A stretch of DNA of 64,000 nt from Agromyces rhizosphaerae (lineage in GTDB: Bacteria > Actinomycetota > Actinomycetes > Actinomycetales > Microbacteriaceae). The position numbers and the translations under genes were made by a program. The DNA lies in NCBI RefSeq assembly GCF_027925245.1, contig NZ_BSDP01000001.1, positions 558,001 through 622,000 on the forward strand. The letters are read 5' to 3'. A model generated the notes under the pieces. The model saw nothing but the letters and a program-made list of their open reading frames with translations. It was not told where the DNA came from and searched no databases. Within the stretch, counting starts at the first letter, position 1. Each line of letters begins with the position of its first letter. Positions 16,338 to 26,389 of the stretch are shown here, piece by piece.

Positions 16338-18032
16338 GTGACGAGCAATCCGTTCGAGTCCAGGCCGTGGCTGGCGGCGTACGCCGAGGGCGTGCCGCCC
16401 GAGATCGAGTCGCCGACGCAGACGCTGCCGGAGATGCTCGCGGCGAGCGTCGAAGCGCACGGGAAGCGGCCGGCGCTGGAGTTCTTCGGTGCGGTCACCA
16501 CCTACCGCGAGCTCGGGGAGCAGGTCGCACGCGCCGCCGAGGGACTGCGCCGGCTCGGCGTGACGGCCGGCGACCGCGTCGCCATCGTGCTGCCGAACTG
16601 CCCGCAGCACGTCGTCGCGTTCTACGCCGCGCTGCGACTCGGGGCGATCGTGATCGAGCACAACCCGCTCTACACCGCCCGCGAACTGCGGCACCAGTTC
16701 GAGGACCACGGCGCGCGCGTCGCGATCGTCTGGGACAAGACCGTCGACACCATCGCCGCGTTCCCGTCCGATCTCCGGATCGAGCACGTCGTCAGCGTCG
16801 ACCTCACGAAGGCGATGCCGCTGCGCACGCGCCTGGCGCTGCGCCTGCCGATCCCGAAGGCACGGGCGGCGCGCGCCAAGCTGACCGGGCGGCCCCAGGG
16901 GCATCCGCTCGCCTGGAAGAAGTTGGTCGACCACCGGCGCGTCTCCCGCCGCGTGCCCGGCCCGAGGATCGACGACACCGCGCTGCTGCAGTACACGAGC
17001 GGCACGACCGGCACGCCCAAGGGCGCGATCCTCACCCACTCCGCGCTGCGGGCGAACGCCATGCAGGGCGTCGCCTGGGTGCCCGGGCTCGAGATCGGCG
17101 GCGAGACGTTCTACGGCGTGCTGCCGCTGTTCCACGCCTACGGCATGACCCTGTGCCTCACGACCGCGATGAGCATCGGTGCGAAGCTCGTGCTCTTCCC
17201 CACCTTCGACGTCGGGCTCGTGACCACAGCCGCCGCGAAGAGCCCGCCGACGTTCCTGCCCGCGGTGCCGCCGATCTACGACCGGCTCGCCGAGGCGGCC
17301 TCGCGGGGCGACGTCGACCTGTCGGGCATCCGCTTCGCGATCTCGGGGGCGATGGGCCTGCCCGCCGAGACCATCCGGCGCTGGGAGGAGGTCACCGGGG
17401 GGCTCCTGGTCGAGGGCTACGGCATGACCGAGACCTCGCCGCTCGCCATCGGCAACCCGATGGGGCCGACCAGGCGACCGGGCACCGTGGGCGTGCCGTT
17501 CCCGAGCACCGACATCCGCATCGTCGACCCCGACGACACGTCCGCCGACCGCCGGCTCGGCGAACCGGGCGAGCTGCTGATCCGCGGGCCTCAGGTGTTC
17601 GACGGGTACTGGCGGCGCCCGGTCGAGACCGCCGCCGCGCTGCTGCCCGGCGGTTGGCTGCGCACGGGCGACATCGCGACCGCCGACGCCGACGGGTTCG
17701 TCACGATCGTCGACCGCATCAAGGAGCTCATCATCACCGGCGGCTTCAACGTCTCGCCCACGGAGGTGGAGATCGCGCTCGAGGCGCACCCCGACGTCGT
17801 CGCGTCGGCCGCCGTCGGGCTGCCGAGCTCCCGCGGCGGCGAGGAGGTCGTCGCCGCCGTCGTGCTGCGCGAGGGCGCGTGGCTCGACGCCGATGCGCTG
17901 CGCGACCACTGCCGCGAGCTGCTCGCCGCCTACAAGGTGCCTCGCCGCATCGTCGAACTCGACGACCTGCCGCGCTCGCTGATCGGCAAGGTGCTGCGGG
18001 CGCGCGTGCGGGAGCAGCTGCTGGCCGGGTGA
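16338..18032 (+). CDS. Long-chain acyl-CoA ligase (FadD-like)
   Basis: A 564-residue AMP-forming acyl-CoA synthetase. Signature motifs in order are the ATP loop YTSGTTGTPKGAI near residue 218, the adenine motif GYGMTETSP near residue 362, the hinge TGDIA, the fatty-acid region GFNVSPTEVE, and the catalytic lysine in LIGKVLRARVRE near the end. The GTG at 16338 has a GGAGG six bases upstream. It activates fatty or aryl carboxylic acids to CoA thioesters. The next gene starts within or just after its stop, suggesting partial co-transcription, though the roles look unrelated. Confidence 0.88.
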   Translation: MTSNPFESRPWLAAYAEGVPPEIESPTQTLPEMLAASVEAHGKRPALEFFGAVTTYRELGEQVARAAEGLRRLGVTAGDRVAIVLPNCPQHVVAFYAALRLGAIVIEHNPLYTARELRHQFEDHGARVAIVWDKTVDTIAAFPSDLRIEHVVSVDLTKAMPLRTRLALRLPIPKARAARAKLTGRPQGHPLAWKKLVDHRRVSRRVPGPRIDDTALLQYTSGTTGTPKGAILTHSALRANAMQGVAWVPGLEIGGETFYGVLPLFHAYGMTLCLTTAMSIGAKLVLFPTFDVGLVTTAAAKSPPTFLPAVPPIYDRLAEAASRGDVDLSGIRFAISGAMGLPAETIRRWEEVTGGLLVEGYGMTETSPLAIGNPMGPTRRPGTVGVPFPSTDIRIVDPDDTSADRRLGEPGELLIRGPQVFDGYWRRPVETAAALLPGGWLRTGDIATADADGFVTIVDRIKELIITGGFNVSPTEVEIALEAHPDVVASAAVGLPSSRGGEEVVAAVVLREGAWLDADALRDHCRELLAAYKVPRRIVELDDLPRSLIGKVLRARVREQLLAG

Positions 18033-18052
18033 GCCCGGCCAGGCTCGCCGCG

Positions 18053-18058
18053 TACGCT
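18053..18058 (+). promoter_or_regulatory. -10 element TACGCT supporting start at 18065
   Basis: TACGCT ends six bases before GTG 18065. This supports an own leaderless promoter for the cyclodeaminase-like gene instead of, or beside, coupling through the overlapping GTG at 18029. Confidence 0.4.
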
Positions 18059-18064
18059 GGCAGC

Positions 18065-19021
18065 GTGGTCGACGCGGTCTCGCCTCCGTTCATCGGCGCC
18101 GACGCGGTGCGCGGGGCGCTCTCGATGCGCGGCGCGATCGACGCGATCGCCCGGGCGCTGCCGCTGGTCGACGCCGACGCGCAGCCGGCCCGCGTCGCGG
18201 CGCCCCTCAGCCGCGGCCAGTTCCTGCTCATGCCGAGCGAGCTCGGTGCGGTGGCCGGATGCAAGGTGCTGACCGTCGCCGGCCCCGAACGCGCGCCCGA
18301 GGCGACGGAGCGCATCCAGGGCGTCATGCTGCTGTTCGACTCCCGCACGCTCGCGCCGCGGGCGATCGTCGACGGCGCGGCGCTCACGTCGCTGCGCACG
18401 CCCGCGGTGTCGGCGGCGATCGCCGACCTCGTGACGCCGTCGGATGCCTCGACGCTGGCCGTGTTCGGGACCGGCCCGCAGGCGCGTGCGCACGTCGAGG
18501 CGATGCGCGCGATCCGGCCGATCGATCGGGCCTTCGTCGTCGCCCGCACCCGCGAGCGCGCCGCCACTGCCACGGCCGACTGGGTGTTCGACGACGTCGA
18601 GGTATGCCCCGCCGATTCCGGCATCGTCGCCGAGGCCGACCTCATCGTCTGCGCGACCACCGCCGCCGAGCCCGTGCTCGCCTCCCCCGACGTGCCCGCG
18701 CACGCCACCGTCGTGGCGATCGGCTCGCATGAACCCCACCGGCGCGAGCTGCCCGCCGATCTCCTCGGCCGCAGCCACGTCGTGGTCGAGGGGCGCCAGG
18801 TCGCCGCGACCGAGGCCGGCGACGTGATCCTCGCGATCGCCGACGGCGCGCTCGACGAGGCGCGCCTGCTCACCGCCCGCGACCTCGCGACCGGCGCCGC
18901 GACCGTCGACTTCGACCGGCCGCGGGTGGTGAAGACCTGCGGGATGGCCTGGCAGGACGTGGTGGTCGCCGCGGCGGTCGCCGAGCGAGCCGGCGCACCC
19001 ACGGGAGGCACCTCCGCATGA
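18065..19021 (+). CDS. Ornithine cyclodeaminase / mu-crystallin family reductase
   Basis: A 318-residue protein of the ornithine cyclodeaminase superfamily. The dinucleotide motif is LAVFGTGPQARAHVEAM near residue 135, and the substrate-arginine region LTSLRTPAVSA is present near residue 110. Members are lyases or imine reductases; in hydroxyproline degradation the same fold serves as delta-1-pyrroline-2-carboxylate reductase. Its stop overlaps the ATG of a proline-racemase family enzyme (ATGA), so a cyclic imino acid pathway is the best inference. GTG 18029, overlapping the acyl-CoA ligase stop, is an alternative start adding 12 residues. Confidence 0.82.
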   Translation: MVDAVSPPFIGADAVRGALSMRGAIDAIARALPLVDADAQPARVAAPLSRGQFLLMPSELGAVAGCKVLTVAGPERAPEATERIQGVMLLFDSRTLAPRAIVDGAALTSLRTPAVSAAIADLVTPSDASTLAVFGTGPQARAHVEAMRAIRPIDRAFVVARTRERAATATADWVFDDVEVCPADSGIVAEADLIVCATTAAEPVLASPDVPAHATVVAIGSHEPHRRELPADLLGRSHVVVEGRQVAATEAGDVILAIADGALDEARLLTARDLATGAATVDFDRPRVVKTCGMAWQDVVVAAAVAERAGAPTGGTSA

Positions 19022-20007
19022 CGCTCACCATCACGACCGAGGACTGGCACACCGCTGGCGAGCCGTTCCGCATCGTCACGTCGGTCGACACCGACGGCGC
19101 GACCGTCGCCGAGCGCCGTGCGAACGCGATGACCGGCGAGCCCGACCGGGTGCGGCGCTTCCTCTGCCTCGAGCCGCGCGGCCACGACGACATGTACGGC
19201 GGGTTCGTCACGCAGCCCGACGACGAGGGCGCCGACTTCGGCGTGCTGTTCTGGCACAAGGACGGCTTCTCGACCGCGTGCGGCCACGGCACGATGGCGC
19301 TCGGGGCGTGGGCCGTGGCCACGGGCCGGGTCGCGGCGCCCGACGACGGCGAGGCGGTCGTCACGATCGACGTGCCGAGCGGTCGCGTGCAGGCGCGCGT
19401 GCAGCGGGAGGCGGGACGCACGACCGCCGTGGTGTTCCGCAATGTGCCGTCGCGCGTGCTGCAGCGAGGCATCCGCCTCGACACCTCTCGCGGCACCGTC
19501 GACGTCGACCTCGCCTACGGCGGCGCGGTCTACGCGAGCGTGCCGGCCGGCGCGCTGGGCCTCGAAGTGCGGCGAGCGGATGCCCCTGAGCTGATCCGCC
19601 TCGGACGCGAGATCAAGTGGTCCCTGAACGACCACCCCGCCGCAGTGCTCGACGACGCGCGCCTCTCGGGCGTGTACGGCACGATCCTGCACGACGACCT
19701 CGGCCGCGCCGACGACGGGCCGTGGCAGCGCAACGTGACGATCTTCGCGGACGGCGAGGTCGACCGCTCGCCGTGCGGCTCGGGCACCGCGGCGCGCGTC
19801 GCCCTGCTCGCCGACTCCGGCGAACTCGCCGACGGGGAGTGGCTCACGCACGACTCGATCGTCGGCACGCGATTCCGCGCCCGCGTGGCGGAGACCGTCG
19901 CCGACGGCGTGATCCCCGAGGTAACGGGCAACGCCCACCCCGTCGGCACCTGCACCTTCACCGAGGCGCAGGGCGACCCGCTGCCGCTCGGATTCAGCCT
20001 GCGCTGA
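19018..20007 (+). CDS. Proline racemase / hydroxyproline epimerase family enzyme
   Basis: A 329-residue PrdF-type enzyme. Both catalytic cysteines are present: Cys88 in STACGHG and Cys253 in RSPCGSGTA. Two cysteines indicate racemase or 2-epimerase activity; trans-3-hydroxyproline dehydratases have Ser or Thr at the first position. Coupling with a cyclodeaminase-fold protein suggests metabolism of D/L-proline or 4-hydroxyproline, but no hydroxyproline oxidase or deaminase is in the window. Family call is firm, substrate open. Confidence 0.88.
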   Translation: MTLTITTEDWHTAGEPFRIVTSVDTDGATVAERRANAMTGEPDRVRRFLCLEPRGHDDMYGGFVTQPDDEGADFGVLFWHKDGFSTACGHGTMALGAWAVATGRVAAPDDGEAVVTIDVPSGRVQARVQREAGRTTAVVFRNVPSRVLQRGIRLDTSRGTVDVDLAYGGAVYASVPAGALGLEVRRADAPELIRLGREIKWSLNDHPAAVLDDARLSGVYGTILHDDLGRADDGPWQRNVTIFADGEVDRSPCGSGTAARVALLADSGELADGEWLTHDSIVGTRFRARVAETVADGVIPEVTGNAHPVGTCTFTEAQGDPLPLGFSLR

Positions 20008-20192
20008 CGCGCGACGACGGCCGCTCCGGGTCGGTGTCAGAACGCTGCCACGCGCCTCGTTCCCCGGATCCGATTGCCGCCACGTGTCGATCCTGTTACG
20101 CGCTTGTGCGAACGACCGTCTGCGGGTCATCGATACGTGAGACTGGTGCTCCACGGCGGGTTTCCGCCCACGGACGAAGTCGGAGGGGACGG

Positions 20193-20495
20193 ATGCATCT
20201 CTCGCCCGCGGACACGGAGAAGCTGCTGCTCGCCGTTGCCGGAATGGTGGCACGCGACCGGCGCGAGCGCGGTGTGAAGCTCAACCATCCCGAGGCGGTC
20301 GCACTGCTGTCGACGTGGGTCATCGAGCGCGCACGCGAGGGCGCCGACGTCGCCCAGCTGATGAACGACGGTCGCGCCGTGCTCACCCGCGACGACGTCA
20401 TGGACGGCGTCGCGGACATGCTCGCCGACGTCCAGGTCGAGGCGACGTTCCCCGACGGACGCAAGCTCGTCACCCTCCACCACCCGATCGACTGA
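20193..20495 (+). CDS. ureA: Urease gamma subunit
   Basis: A 100-residue UreA, the usual length. It begins [16 protein letters not shown], as in most UreA, and ends with [20 protein letters not shown]. The ATG at 20193 follows a strong CGGAGGGG site. It is the first gene of ureABCFGD-nickel permease, all on plus with gaps of 9 bases or overlaps. With UreB and UreC it forms the cytoplasmic (ABC)3 urease. The 185-base upstream gap carries no box I could assign with confidence. Confidence 0.97.
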   Translation: MHLSPADTEKLLLAVAGMVARDRRERGVKLNHPEAVALLSTWVIERAREGADVAQLMNDGRAVLTRDDVMDGVADMLADVQVEATFPDGRKLVTLHHPID

Positions 20496-20504
20496 GGAGT
20501 CGCC

Positions 20505-20837
20505 ATGGCAGCAGGAGCATCCTCCGGACCGGGCGCGATCCGCGTGCGGCCCGGCTCGATCCAGCTCAACGCGGACCGCACCGACGAGGAGCGCCTCGAG
20601 CTGGTGATCCTGAACACCGGCGACCGGCCCGTGCAGATCGGCTCGCACATCCACCTGCCCGACGTGAACGCCGCGCTGCAGTTCGACCGCGAGGCGGCCG
20701 CGGGCTTCCGGCTGGACGTGCCATCGGGGACGTCGGAGCGGTTCGAGCCCGGGGTGTCGAAGCAGGTGGGCGCCGTTGCCCTCCGCGGGCGCCGGCGCGT
20801 GCCGGGCATCCAGGTGCGATCGAACGGGGGCGACTGA
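20505..20837 (+). CDS. ureB: Urease beta subunit
   Basis: A 110-residue UreB with the family core [18 protein letters not shown] near residues 28-45 and FDVP-like [16 protein letters not shown]. It packs on UreC and helps guide nickel delivery. It starts 9 bases after ureA, preceded by GAGGAG, and its last stop base is the first base of the ureC ATG. Length and sequence are standard. Confidence 0.97.
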   Translation: MAAGASSGPGAIRVRPGSIQLNADRTDEERLELVILNTGDRPVQIGSHIHLPDVNAALQFDREAAAGFRLDVPSGTSERFEPGVSKQVGAVALRGRRRVPGIQVRSNGGD

Positions 20838-22540
20838 TGGTGCACATCGACCGGGAGCGCTACGCCGCGATCTACGGCCCGACCACGGGCGACCAGGTAC
20901 GCCTCGGCGATACCGACCTCTGGATCGAGCTCGAGGACGACCTGACCGTCGGCGGCGAGGAGGCCGTGTTCGGCGGCGGCAAGTCCATTCGCGAGTCGAT
21001 GGCCCAGAGCACGGCGTCGCGCGCCGATGGGGCGCTCGACACGGTCATCACCAACGCGATCATCCTCGACTGGTGGGGCGTGGTCCGCGCCGATGTCGGC
21101 ATCCGCGACGGGCGCATCGCCGGCATCGGCCGCGCGGGCAACCCCGACATCGCCGACGGCGTCGACCCCGCCCTCGTCATCGGCCCGTCCACCGACGTCA
21201 TCTCGGGCGAGGGCAAGATCCTCACGGCCGGCGCGATCGATTCGCACGTCCACCTGCTCTCCCCGTCGCAGGTGCACGAGGCCGTCGCGACCGGCATCAC
21301 GACGATCGTCGGCGGCGGCACGGGGCCCTCCGAGGGGTCGAAGGCCACGACCGTGACCCCCGGCGCCTGGCACCTCGAGCAGATGCACCGCTCCATGGAC
21401 CACCTGCCGGTGAACGTGCTGCTCCTCGGCAAGGGCAACACCGTCTCGACGGCCGCGTTCGAGGAACAGGCGCTCGCGGGTGCCGCAGGCTACAAGGTCC
21501 ACGAGGACTGGGGCTCCACCCCTGCGGCGATCGACGCCAGCCTCACCGCCGCCGAGGAGTGGGGCCTGCAGGTCGCCCTGCACAGCGACTCGCTGAACGA
21601 GGCGGGGTTCGTCGAGTCGAGCATCGCCGCGATGGCCGGACGCAGCATCCACGCGTTCCACGTCGAGGGCGCGGGCGGCGGCCACGCCCCCGACATCCTG
21701 TCGATCGCCGGGCTCCCCCACGTCATCCCCGGCTCGACCAACCCGACCCTGCCGCACACGGTCAACACGGTCGCCGAGCACCTCGACATGCTCATGGTCT
21801 GTCATCACCTCAACCCCGGGGTACCCGAGGACCTCGCGTTCGCGGAGTCGCGCATCCGGGCGACGACCATCGCGGCGGAGGACATCCTGCACGACATGGG
21901 TGCGATCTCGATCACCTCCTCCGACGCCCAGGCGATGGGCCGCATCGGCGAGGTGGTCACGCGCACCTGGCAGGTCGCGCACGTCATGAAGCACCGCCGC
22001 GGCCCGCTCGGCGGCGGGCTGCCGGCCGACAACGAGCGCGCCCGCAGGTACGTGGCCAAGTACACGGTGAACCCCGCGATCGCGCACGGCATCGACGGTG
22101 AGGTCGGCTCGATCGAGGTCGGCAAGCTCGCGGACCTCGCACTGTGGGAGCCGAAGTTCTTCGGGTTCCGCCCGAGCGTCGTGATCAAGGGCGGCGGCCT
22201 GGTCTGGGGCGCGCTCGGCGACCCGAACGCGTCGATCCCGACCCCGCAGCCGGTGCTCATGCGCCCCGCGTTCCTCGACGCGATCGGCGGCCCGCTCTCG
22301 GTCTCCTTCGTCGCGCCGGCCGCCCTGGACGGCGGCATCGAGGCCCGCCTCGGGCTCACCCGCCGGCTGCTGCCCGTCGGCCCGACCCGCGACGTCGGCA
22401 AGGCGGACATGCGCAACAATGACGTCCTGCCCGCCATCGACATCCGGCCCGACACGTTCGACATCTCGATCGACGGCGACCAGGTGGAGCCCGCGCCCGC
22501 GGCGACGCTCCCCCTCGCCCAGCTCTACCAGCTGTTCTGA
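20837..22540 (+). CDS. ureC: Urease alpha (catalytic) subunit
   Basis: A 567-residue UreC with all active-site residues, each offset by three from Klebsiella numbering. His137 and His139 (DSHVHLL) and the carbamylated Lys220 (YKVHEDWG) bind nickel, His249 (LHSDSLN) follows, the flap holds Cys322-His323 (VCHHLNPG), and Asp363 lies in TSSDAQAMG. It hydrolyses urea to ammonia and carbamate. The ATG overlaps the ureB stop by one base and ureF starts at its stop, so the operon is tightly coupled. Confidence 0.98.
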   Translation: MVHIDRERYAAIYGPTTGDQVRLGDTDLWIELEDDLTVGGEEAVFGGGKSIRESMAQSTASRADGALDTVITNAIILDWWGVVRADVGIRDGRIAGIGRAGNPDIADGVDPALVIGPSTDVISGEGKILTAGAIDSHVHLLSPSQVHEAVATGITTIVGGGTGPSEGSKATTVTPGAWHLEQMHRSMDHLPVNVLLLGKGNTVSTAAFEEQALAGAAGYKVHEDWGSTPAAIDASLTAAEEWGLQVALHSDSLNEAGFVESSIAAMAGRSIHAFHVEGAGGGHAPDILSIAGLPHVIPGSTNPTLPHTVNTVAEHLDMLMVCHHLNPGVPEDLAFAESRIRATTIAAEDILHDMGAISITSSDAQAMGRIGEVVTRTWQVAHVMKHRRGPLGGGLPADNERARRYVAKYTVNPAIAHGIDGEVGSIEVGKLADLALWEPKFFGFRPSVVIKGGGLVWGALGDPNASIPTPQPVLMRPAFLDAIGGPLSVSFVAPAALDGGIEARLGLTRRLLPVGPTRDVGKADMRNNDVLPAIDIRPDTFDISIDGDQVEPAPAATLPLAQLYQLF

Positions 22541-23214
22541 TGTCCCCGCTGGCACCATCGACGGCCGCGATGCTCCTGGCCGACGCGCGACTCCCCTCGG
22601 GGGGTCACGCCCACTCCGCGGGCGTCGAACCCGCCCTGCTGTCGGGCATGGCGCCGGCAGAGCTGCCCGCGCTGCTCCGCGCACGCGCCGCGACGACCAC
22701 GCTCGTGGAGGCGGGCACGGCCGTGGCCGCCCGGCACGCGGCGCTCGACGGCGGCGACCTCGACGCCGTCGAGGCGGCATGGGCGGCGCGCACCCCGAGT
22801 CGCGCCCTGAGGGACGCGGCCCGGCTGCTCGCGCGAGGGTACCTGCGCGTCGGCGGCGAGCTGCTCCCCGGCGACGCGATCATCGCCGCCTGGCGCGAGC
22901 GCCCCACGCCGCCGCCGAGGCCCTGCGTGCTCGGCGTCATCGCTGCGGGCCTCGAGCTGCCGCCGCTCGAGCTCGCCCGGCTCGTCGTCTACGAGGACCT
23001 GCAAGCCGCCGCCGCCGCCGTGCTGAAGCTCGAGCCGCGCGACCCGCTCGACCTCGTCTCGATGGTCGCGGGCCTGTGCGCCGAGGCCGACGAGCACCTC
23101 ATCGCCATCGCCCGGATCACCGATCCGGCCGAGATCCCGGCGCCCAGCGCGCCGCAGTCCGAAGCGTGGGCCGAGGTCCACGCCCGATCCACCAGGAGGC
23201 TCTTCCGTGCCTGA
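22540..23214 (+). CDS. ureF: Urease accessory protein UreF
   Basis: A 224-residue all-helical UreF. The typical opening [17 protein letters not shown] with the Pro-Ser-Gly-Gly turn is present, followed by [14 protein letters not shown] in the second half. UreF bridges UreD and UreG in the urease activation complex and gates nickel insertion. Its ATG overlaps the ureC stop (TGATG) and its end overlaps ureG by 8 bases. Confidence 0.92.
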   Translation: MSPLAPSTAAMLLADARLPSGGHAHSAGVEPALLSGMAPAELPALLRARAATTTLVEAGTAVAARHAALDGGDLDAVEAAWAARTPSRALRDAARLLARGYLRVGGELLPGDAIIAAWRERPTPPPRPCVLGVIAAGLELPPLELARLVVYEDLQAAAAAVLKLEPRDPLDLVSMVAGLCAEADEHLIAIARITDPAEIPAPSAPQSEAWAEVHARSTRRLFRA

Positions 23215-23992
23215 TCACGCTCACACCCCCCGCGCCCTGCGCCTCGGCGTCGCCGGCCCCGTCGGCGTCGGCAAGTCGTCGCTGATCGCCACCATCTGCC
23301 GCGCCCTCGCGCACGAGATCCGCATCGGCGTCATCACCAACGACATCTACACCGACGAGGACGCGCGCTTCCTGCGGTCTGCCGGCGTGCTCGCGCCCGA
23401 GCGCATCGTGGCGGTCGAGACCGGCGCCTGCCCGCACACCGCGATCCGCGACGACGTCACCGCGAACCTGCTCGCCGCGGAGGACCTCGAGCGTGCGTTC
23501 GAGCCGCTGGACCTCGTGGTCATCGAGTCGGGCGGCGACAACCTCACCGCGACCTTCTCCCCCGCCCTCGTGGACGCGCAGATCTTCGTGCTCGACGTGG
23601 CCGGCGGCGGCGACGTTGCCCGCAAGGGCGGCCCGGGCATCGGCCGGGCCGACCTGCTGGTCGTGAACAAGACCGACCTCGCGCCCTACGTCGGCGTCGA
23701 CGTGCCGCAGATGGTCGCCGACGCGACCGACGCACGCGACGGGCGGCCCGTGCTCGCGCTGTCACGCTCCGACGAGGCATCCGTCGCCGCCCTGCGCGAG
23801 TGGGTGCTGTCGATGCTGGCCGCGCACCGGGCGGGCTCGCACGTGCCGCAGGACCCCGGCCCGATGGCACCGCACTTCCACGCGGACGAGGAGGGCAACG
23901 GCTACCTCCACACCCACGAGGGCGGCGGCGACGACCACGCGCACGCCACCGAGGCGGACGCGCCCGGCCAGGCGGAGCACGCCCACCCGTGA
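23207..23992 (+). CDS. ureG: Urease GTPase UreG with C-terminal His-rich tail
   Basis: A 261-residue UreG, longer than the usual 205-225. The P-loop GPVGVGKSS is near residue 18, the metal motif is [13 protein letters not shown] (Cys-Pro-His), and the base motif is [12 protein letters not shown]. After the GTPase fold, about residues 222-261 form a tail rich in His, Asp and Glu ([27 protein letters not shown]). Most His-rich UreG proteins carry such a stretch at the N-terminus. With no ureE in the cluster, this tail is a likely nickel store or donor; that is inference. GTG 23207 follows AGGAGG. Confidence 0.93.
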   Translation: MPDHAHTPRALRLGVAGPVGVGKSSLIATICRALAHEIRIGVITNDIYTDEDARFLRSAGVLAPERIVAVETGACPHTAIRDDVTANLLAAEDLERAFEPLDLVVIESGGDNLTATFSPALVDAQIFVLDVAGGGDVARKGGPGIGRADLLVVNKTDLAPYVGVDVPQMVADATDARDGRPVLALSRSDEASVAALREWVLSMLAAHRAGSHVPQDPGPMAPHFHADEEGNGYLHTHEGGGDDHAHATEADAPGQAEHAHP

Positions 23993-24774
23993 GCCCCACC
24001 GTCGTCGAGGTCGCGCCCCGCGGCGACGGGGCGACGTGCGCCCTGGCGGGCGAGCTCGTGGTGCCGCGCCTGGTGCGGCGACGCGGCCGCTCGGTCGAGG
24101 TGGCGCTCGTCGCGGGCCGGGCCATGCTGCTCCCGGGCGACGACGTGCGCTTGGTCATCCGCGTCGGCGCGGGCTGCGAGCTCACGCTCGTCGACATCGG
24201 CGGGCTCGTGGTCTACGGACGCGACGGCGAGTCCGGCGCCTGCGGCGAGGAATCCGGCTGGCACGCCCGCGTCGACCTCGCGTCCGGCGCCCGCCTCGCG
24301 TGGGAGGGACTGCCGACGGTGATCACGGATGCCGGTGCGCTCGACCGCTCGCTCTCCGTCACCCTCGACCCGGGGGCGTCGTGCGTCATGCGCGAGACGC
24401 TCGTGCTCGGGCGCACCGGCGAACGCGGCGGCACACTCAGGATGCGCACCGACGTCTCCGATTCCGACGGACCGATCCTGTGCGAGACGCTCACCGCGAG
24501 CGGTGCCCTGCCGGTGCCGGGCATCCTCGGGGCCCATCGCGTCATGGACGGCATCCTCGCCTTCGGCGATCACTCGCCGATCGAGACGGTCGCCGGAGCG
24601 ACCCGCCTCGAGCTCGAGCGCGGCGGCACCCTCCTGCGGTACCTCGGCGCGGCCGCGCACGAGAGCCCGCTCGCGGGCGTGACGCTCGGTGCGCTCCGTC
24701 GCGACCCGGGGGTCGTCGCCGCGAGCTCCGAGGGCACGACCCCACCCGTGCGGAGCCTCGCGTGTGGCGCCTGA
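23989..24774 (+). CDS. ureD: Urease accessory protein UreD (UreH)
   Basis: A 261-residue UreD. It is an all-beta scaffold that binds apo-urease and channels nickel from UreG. Family features include the stretch near [21 protein letters not shown], the central [14 protein letters not shown], and [10 protein letters not shown]. The GTG at 23989 overlaps the ureG stop (GTGA), and its end overlaps the nickel permease start by 13 bases. Divergence is normal for UreD, the least conserved urease accessory protein. Confidence 0.88.
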   Translation: MSPTVVEVAPRGDGATCALAGELVVPRLVRRRGRSVEVALVAGRAMLLPGDDVRLVIRVGAGCELTLVDIGGLVVYGRDGESGACGEESGWHARVDLASGARLAWEGLPTVITDAGALDRSLSVTLDPGASCVMRETLVLGRTGERGGTLRMRTDVSDSDGPILCETLTASGALPVPGILGAHRVMDGILAFGDHSPIETVAGATRLELERGGTLLRYLGAAAHESPLAGVTLGALRRDPGVVAASSEGTTPPVRSLACGA

Positions 24775-25778
24775 GCCCGGCGGCCCGGGCCACGCTCGCC
24801 ACTGCGGCCGGACTCCCTCTCGTCGGATGGGCCCTGTTCGCGACCCTCGTGCTGCCCGGGGAGACCGGTGCGGAGGCCACCACGTTCGGGTTCGGCCTCG
24901 CGATCACCGCGTTCCTCCTCGGCATGCGCCACGCGTTCGACGCCGATCACATCGCGGCGATCGACAACACCAGCCGAAAGCTCGTGGCCGACGGACGGGA
25001 CCCGTCGGGCGTGGGCCTCTGGTTCGCACTCGGCCACTCGACCGTGGTGCTCGTCGCGGTCGGCCTGGTCACGGCCGGCCTCGGCGCGCTGACCTCGCAG
25101 ATCGGCGTGGACGATTCGCCGCTGGCGTCGTTCACGGGCGTGTGGGGCCCGACGGTGTCGAGCGTCTTCCTGCTGGCGATGGCGGCCGCGAACATCGTGA
25201 TCCTCGTGCGCCTGTCCGGCGGCGCCGACGGGTCCGCGCCCGCAGGTCGCGAGCACCCCGCCCCCGCCGGGATCGTCTCGCGGCTGATCGCCCGGACGTC
25301 GGCGACGCTCGACGCGCCCTGGAAGATGTTCGTGGTCGGGCTGCTGTTCGGCCTGGGCTTCGACACGGCGTCGACGATCACCCTGCTGCTCCTCGCCGGC
25401 GGCGCGGGCGTCGTGATGCCGTGGTACGCCGCACTGGTGCTGCCGGTGCTGTTCACGGCCGGGATGGTGATGTGCGACGGCCTGAACAGCGTGGTGACGG
25501 CCGGGATCTACCGCTGGTCGGCGGACGAGCCCGAGCGGCGGCGGCGCTACAACGCCGCGCTCATCTCGATCTCCGTGGCGGTCGCCCTGGCCGTCGGCAC
25601 CGTCGGGCTCTCCGGCGTGCTCGTCGACGCCGGGGGCGTGCGCTGGACGCCGGTGGTCGCGGTGGCGTCGATCGACCTCGAGTGGTTCGGACCGGTCATC
25701 GTCGCCGCGATCGTGCTCGCGTGGCTCACGGCGTGGATCGCCGCGCGCACGAGGGGGCGCATCTCGACCGCGTCGTGA
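24762..25778 (+). CDS. NiCoT-family nickel permease
   Basis: A 338-residue, eight-helix nickel/cobalt permease. The signature histidine motif RHAFDADHIAAIDN lies near residue 53 (HxxxxDH), LGHSTVV near residue 92, and LFGLGFDTASTI near residue 197. The GTG at 24762 lies inside the end of ureD, so it is part of the urease operon and supplies the enzyme with Ni2+. Gene order after ureD supports nickel over cobalt. Similar proteins are named NicT, NixA, HoxN or UreH. Confidence 0.92.
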   Translation: MWRLSPAARATLATAAGLPLVGWALFATLVLPGETGAEATTFGFGLAITAFLLGMRHAFDADHIAAIDNTSRKLVADGRDPSGVGLWFALGHSTVVLVAVGLVTAGLGALTSQIGVDDSPLASFTGVWGPTVSSVFLLAMAAANIVILVRLSGGADGSAPAGREHPAPAGIVSRLIARTSATLDAPWKMFVVGLLFGLGFDTASTITLLLLAGGAGVVMPWYAALVLPVLFTAGMVMCDGLNSVVTAGIYRWSADEPERRRRYNAALISISVAVALAVGTVGLSGVLVDAGGVRWTPVVAVASIDLEWFGPVIVAAIVLAWLTAWIAARTRGRISTAS

Positions 25779-25813
25779 TCGACGGGCCGCGGCCGCGGCC
25801 GCGGACGACGGGC

Positions 25814-26389
25814 TCAGGTCGCGGGCGCGCCGAGGTCGCGGATCGGGTCGAGGATCGCCTCCGCCGACCAGGTCGCGGCATCGGCGATGTCGCGGCCCGA
25901 CATGCCGAGCTCGCGCCGCATCGTGACCCACGTCGCCGAGGAGTCGAGGTGGCACAGCGCCGCGACGATGTCACGGCGCTCCGCGTCGTCGAGTGCCGGC
26001 ACCTCACGCCGCAGCATGGCGTCGAGGTGGGCCCGCTGCGGAGCCGGTTCCGAGCCGTTCACGCCGCGCATCGCCGTCTCGGCCACCACGTGCGCCAGCT
26101 CGGGACGACGGTCGTAGGCCTCGATCGCCTCGCGGATCGCGATCGGGACGTCGAAGATCGACTCCGACTCCTGTCGGCTGAAGATCGTGGCCTCGATCCA
26201 GGCCGCCGTCGCGAGCAGCAGGTCGACCCGCGTCGGGTAGTGGCGGAACACGGTTCGCTCGCCGACGCCCGCCCGCAGCGCGATCAGGCGGAAGGAGACG
26301 TCGTCGGTGCCCACCTCCTCGATGAGCTCCGCATAGGCGGAGAGGATCGCCTCCTGCGTCGCCGAGGGCTCGGCCGCCACGGCGCTCAC
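25814..26389 (-). CDS. TetR-family regulator (second of tandem pair)
   Basis: A 191-residue TetR protein. The N-terminal helix-turn-helix includes VSFRLIALRAGVGERTVFRHYP (about residues 31-52), and the rest is a helical ligand domain with no family I recognise. The GTG at 26389 overlaps the stop of the upstream TetR gene (GTGA), so the two are made together. The end faces the nickel permease 35 bases away, tail to tail. Both regulators end a unit headed by an NCS1 permease, so control of that permease or of the neighbouring urea genes is likely. Confidence 0.85.
   Translation of the reverse strand: MSAVAAEPSATQEAILSAYAELIEEVGTDDVSFRLIALRAGVGERTVFRHYPTRVDLLLATAAWIEATIFSRQESESIFDVPIAIREAIEAYDRRPELAHVVAETAMRGVNGSEPAPQRAHLDAMLRREVPALDDAERRDIVAALCHLDSSATWVTMRRELGMSGRDIADAATWSAEAILDPIRDLGAPAT

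Noticed and set aside
19018..20007. Trans-3-hydroxyproline dehydratase
   Set aside because: The first catalytic position is Cys88, whereas dehydratases have Ser or Thr there.
20008..20192. GlnR box upstream of ureA
   Set aside because: A GTTAC half-site near 20094 lacks the correctly spaced partner GAAAC; not enough to claim a site.
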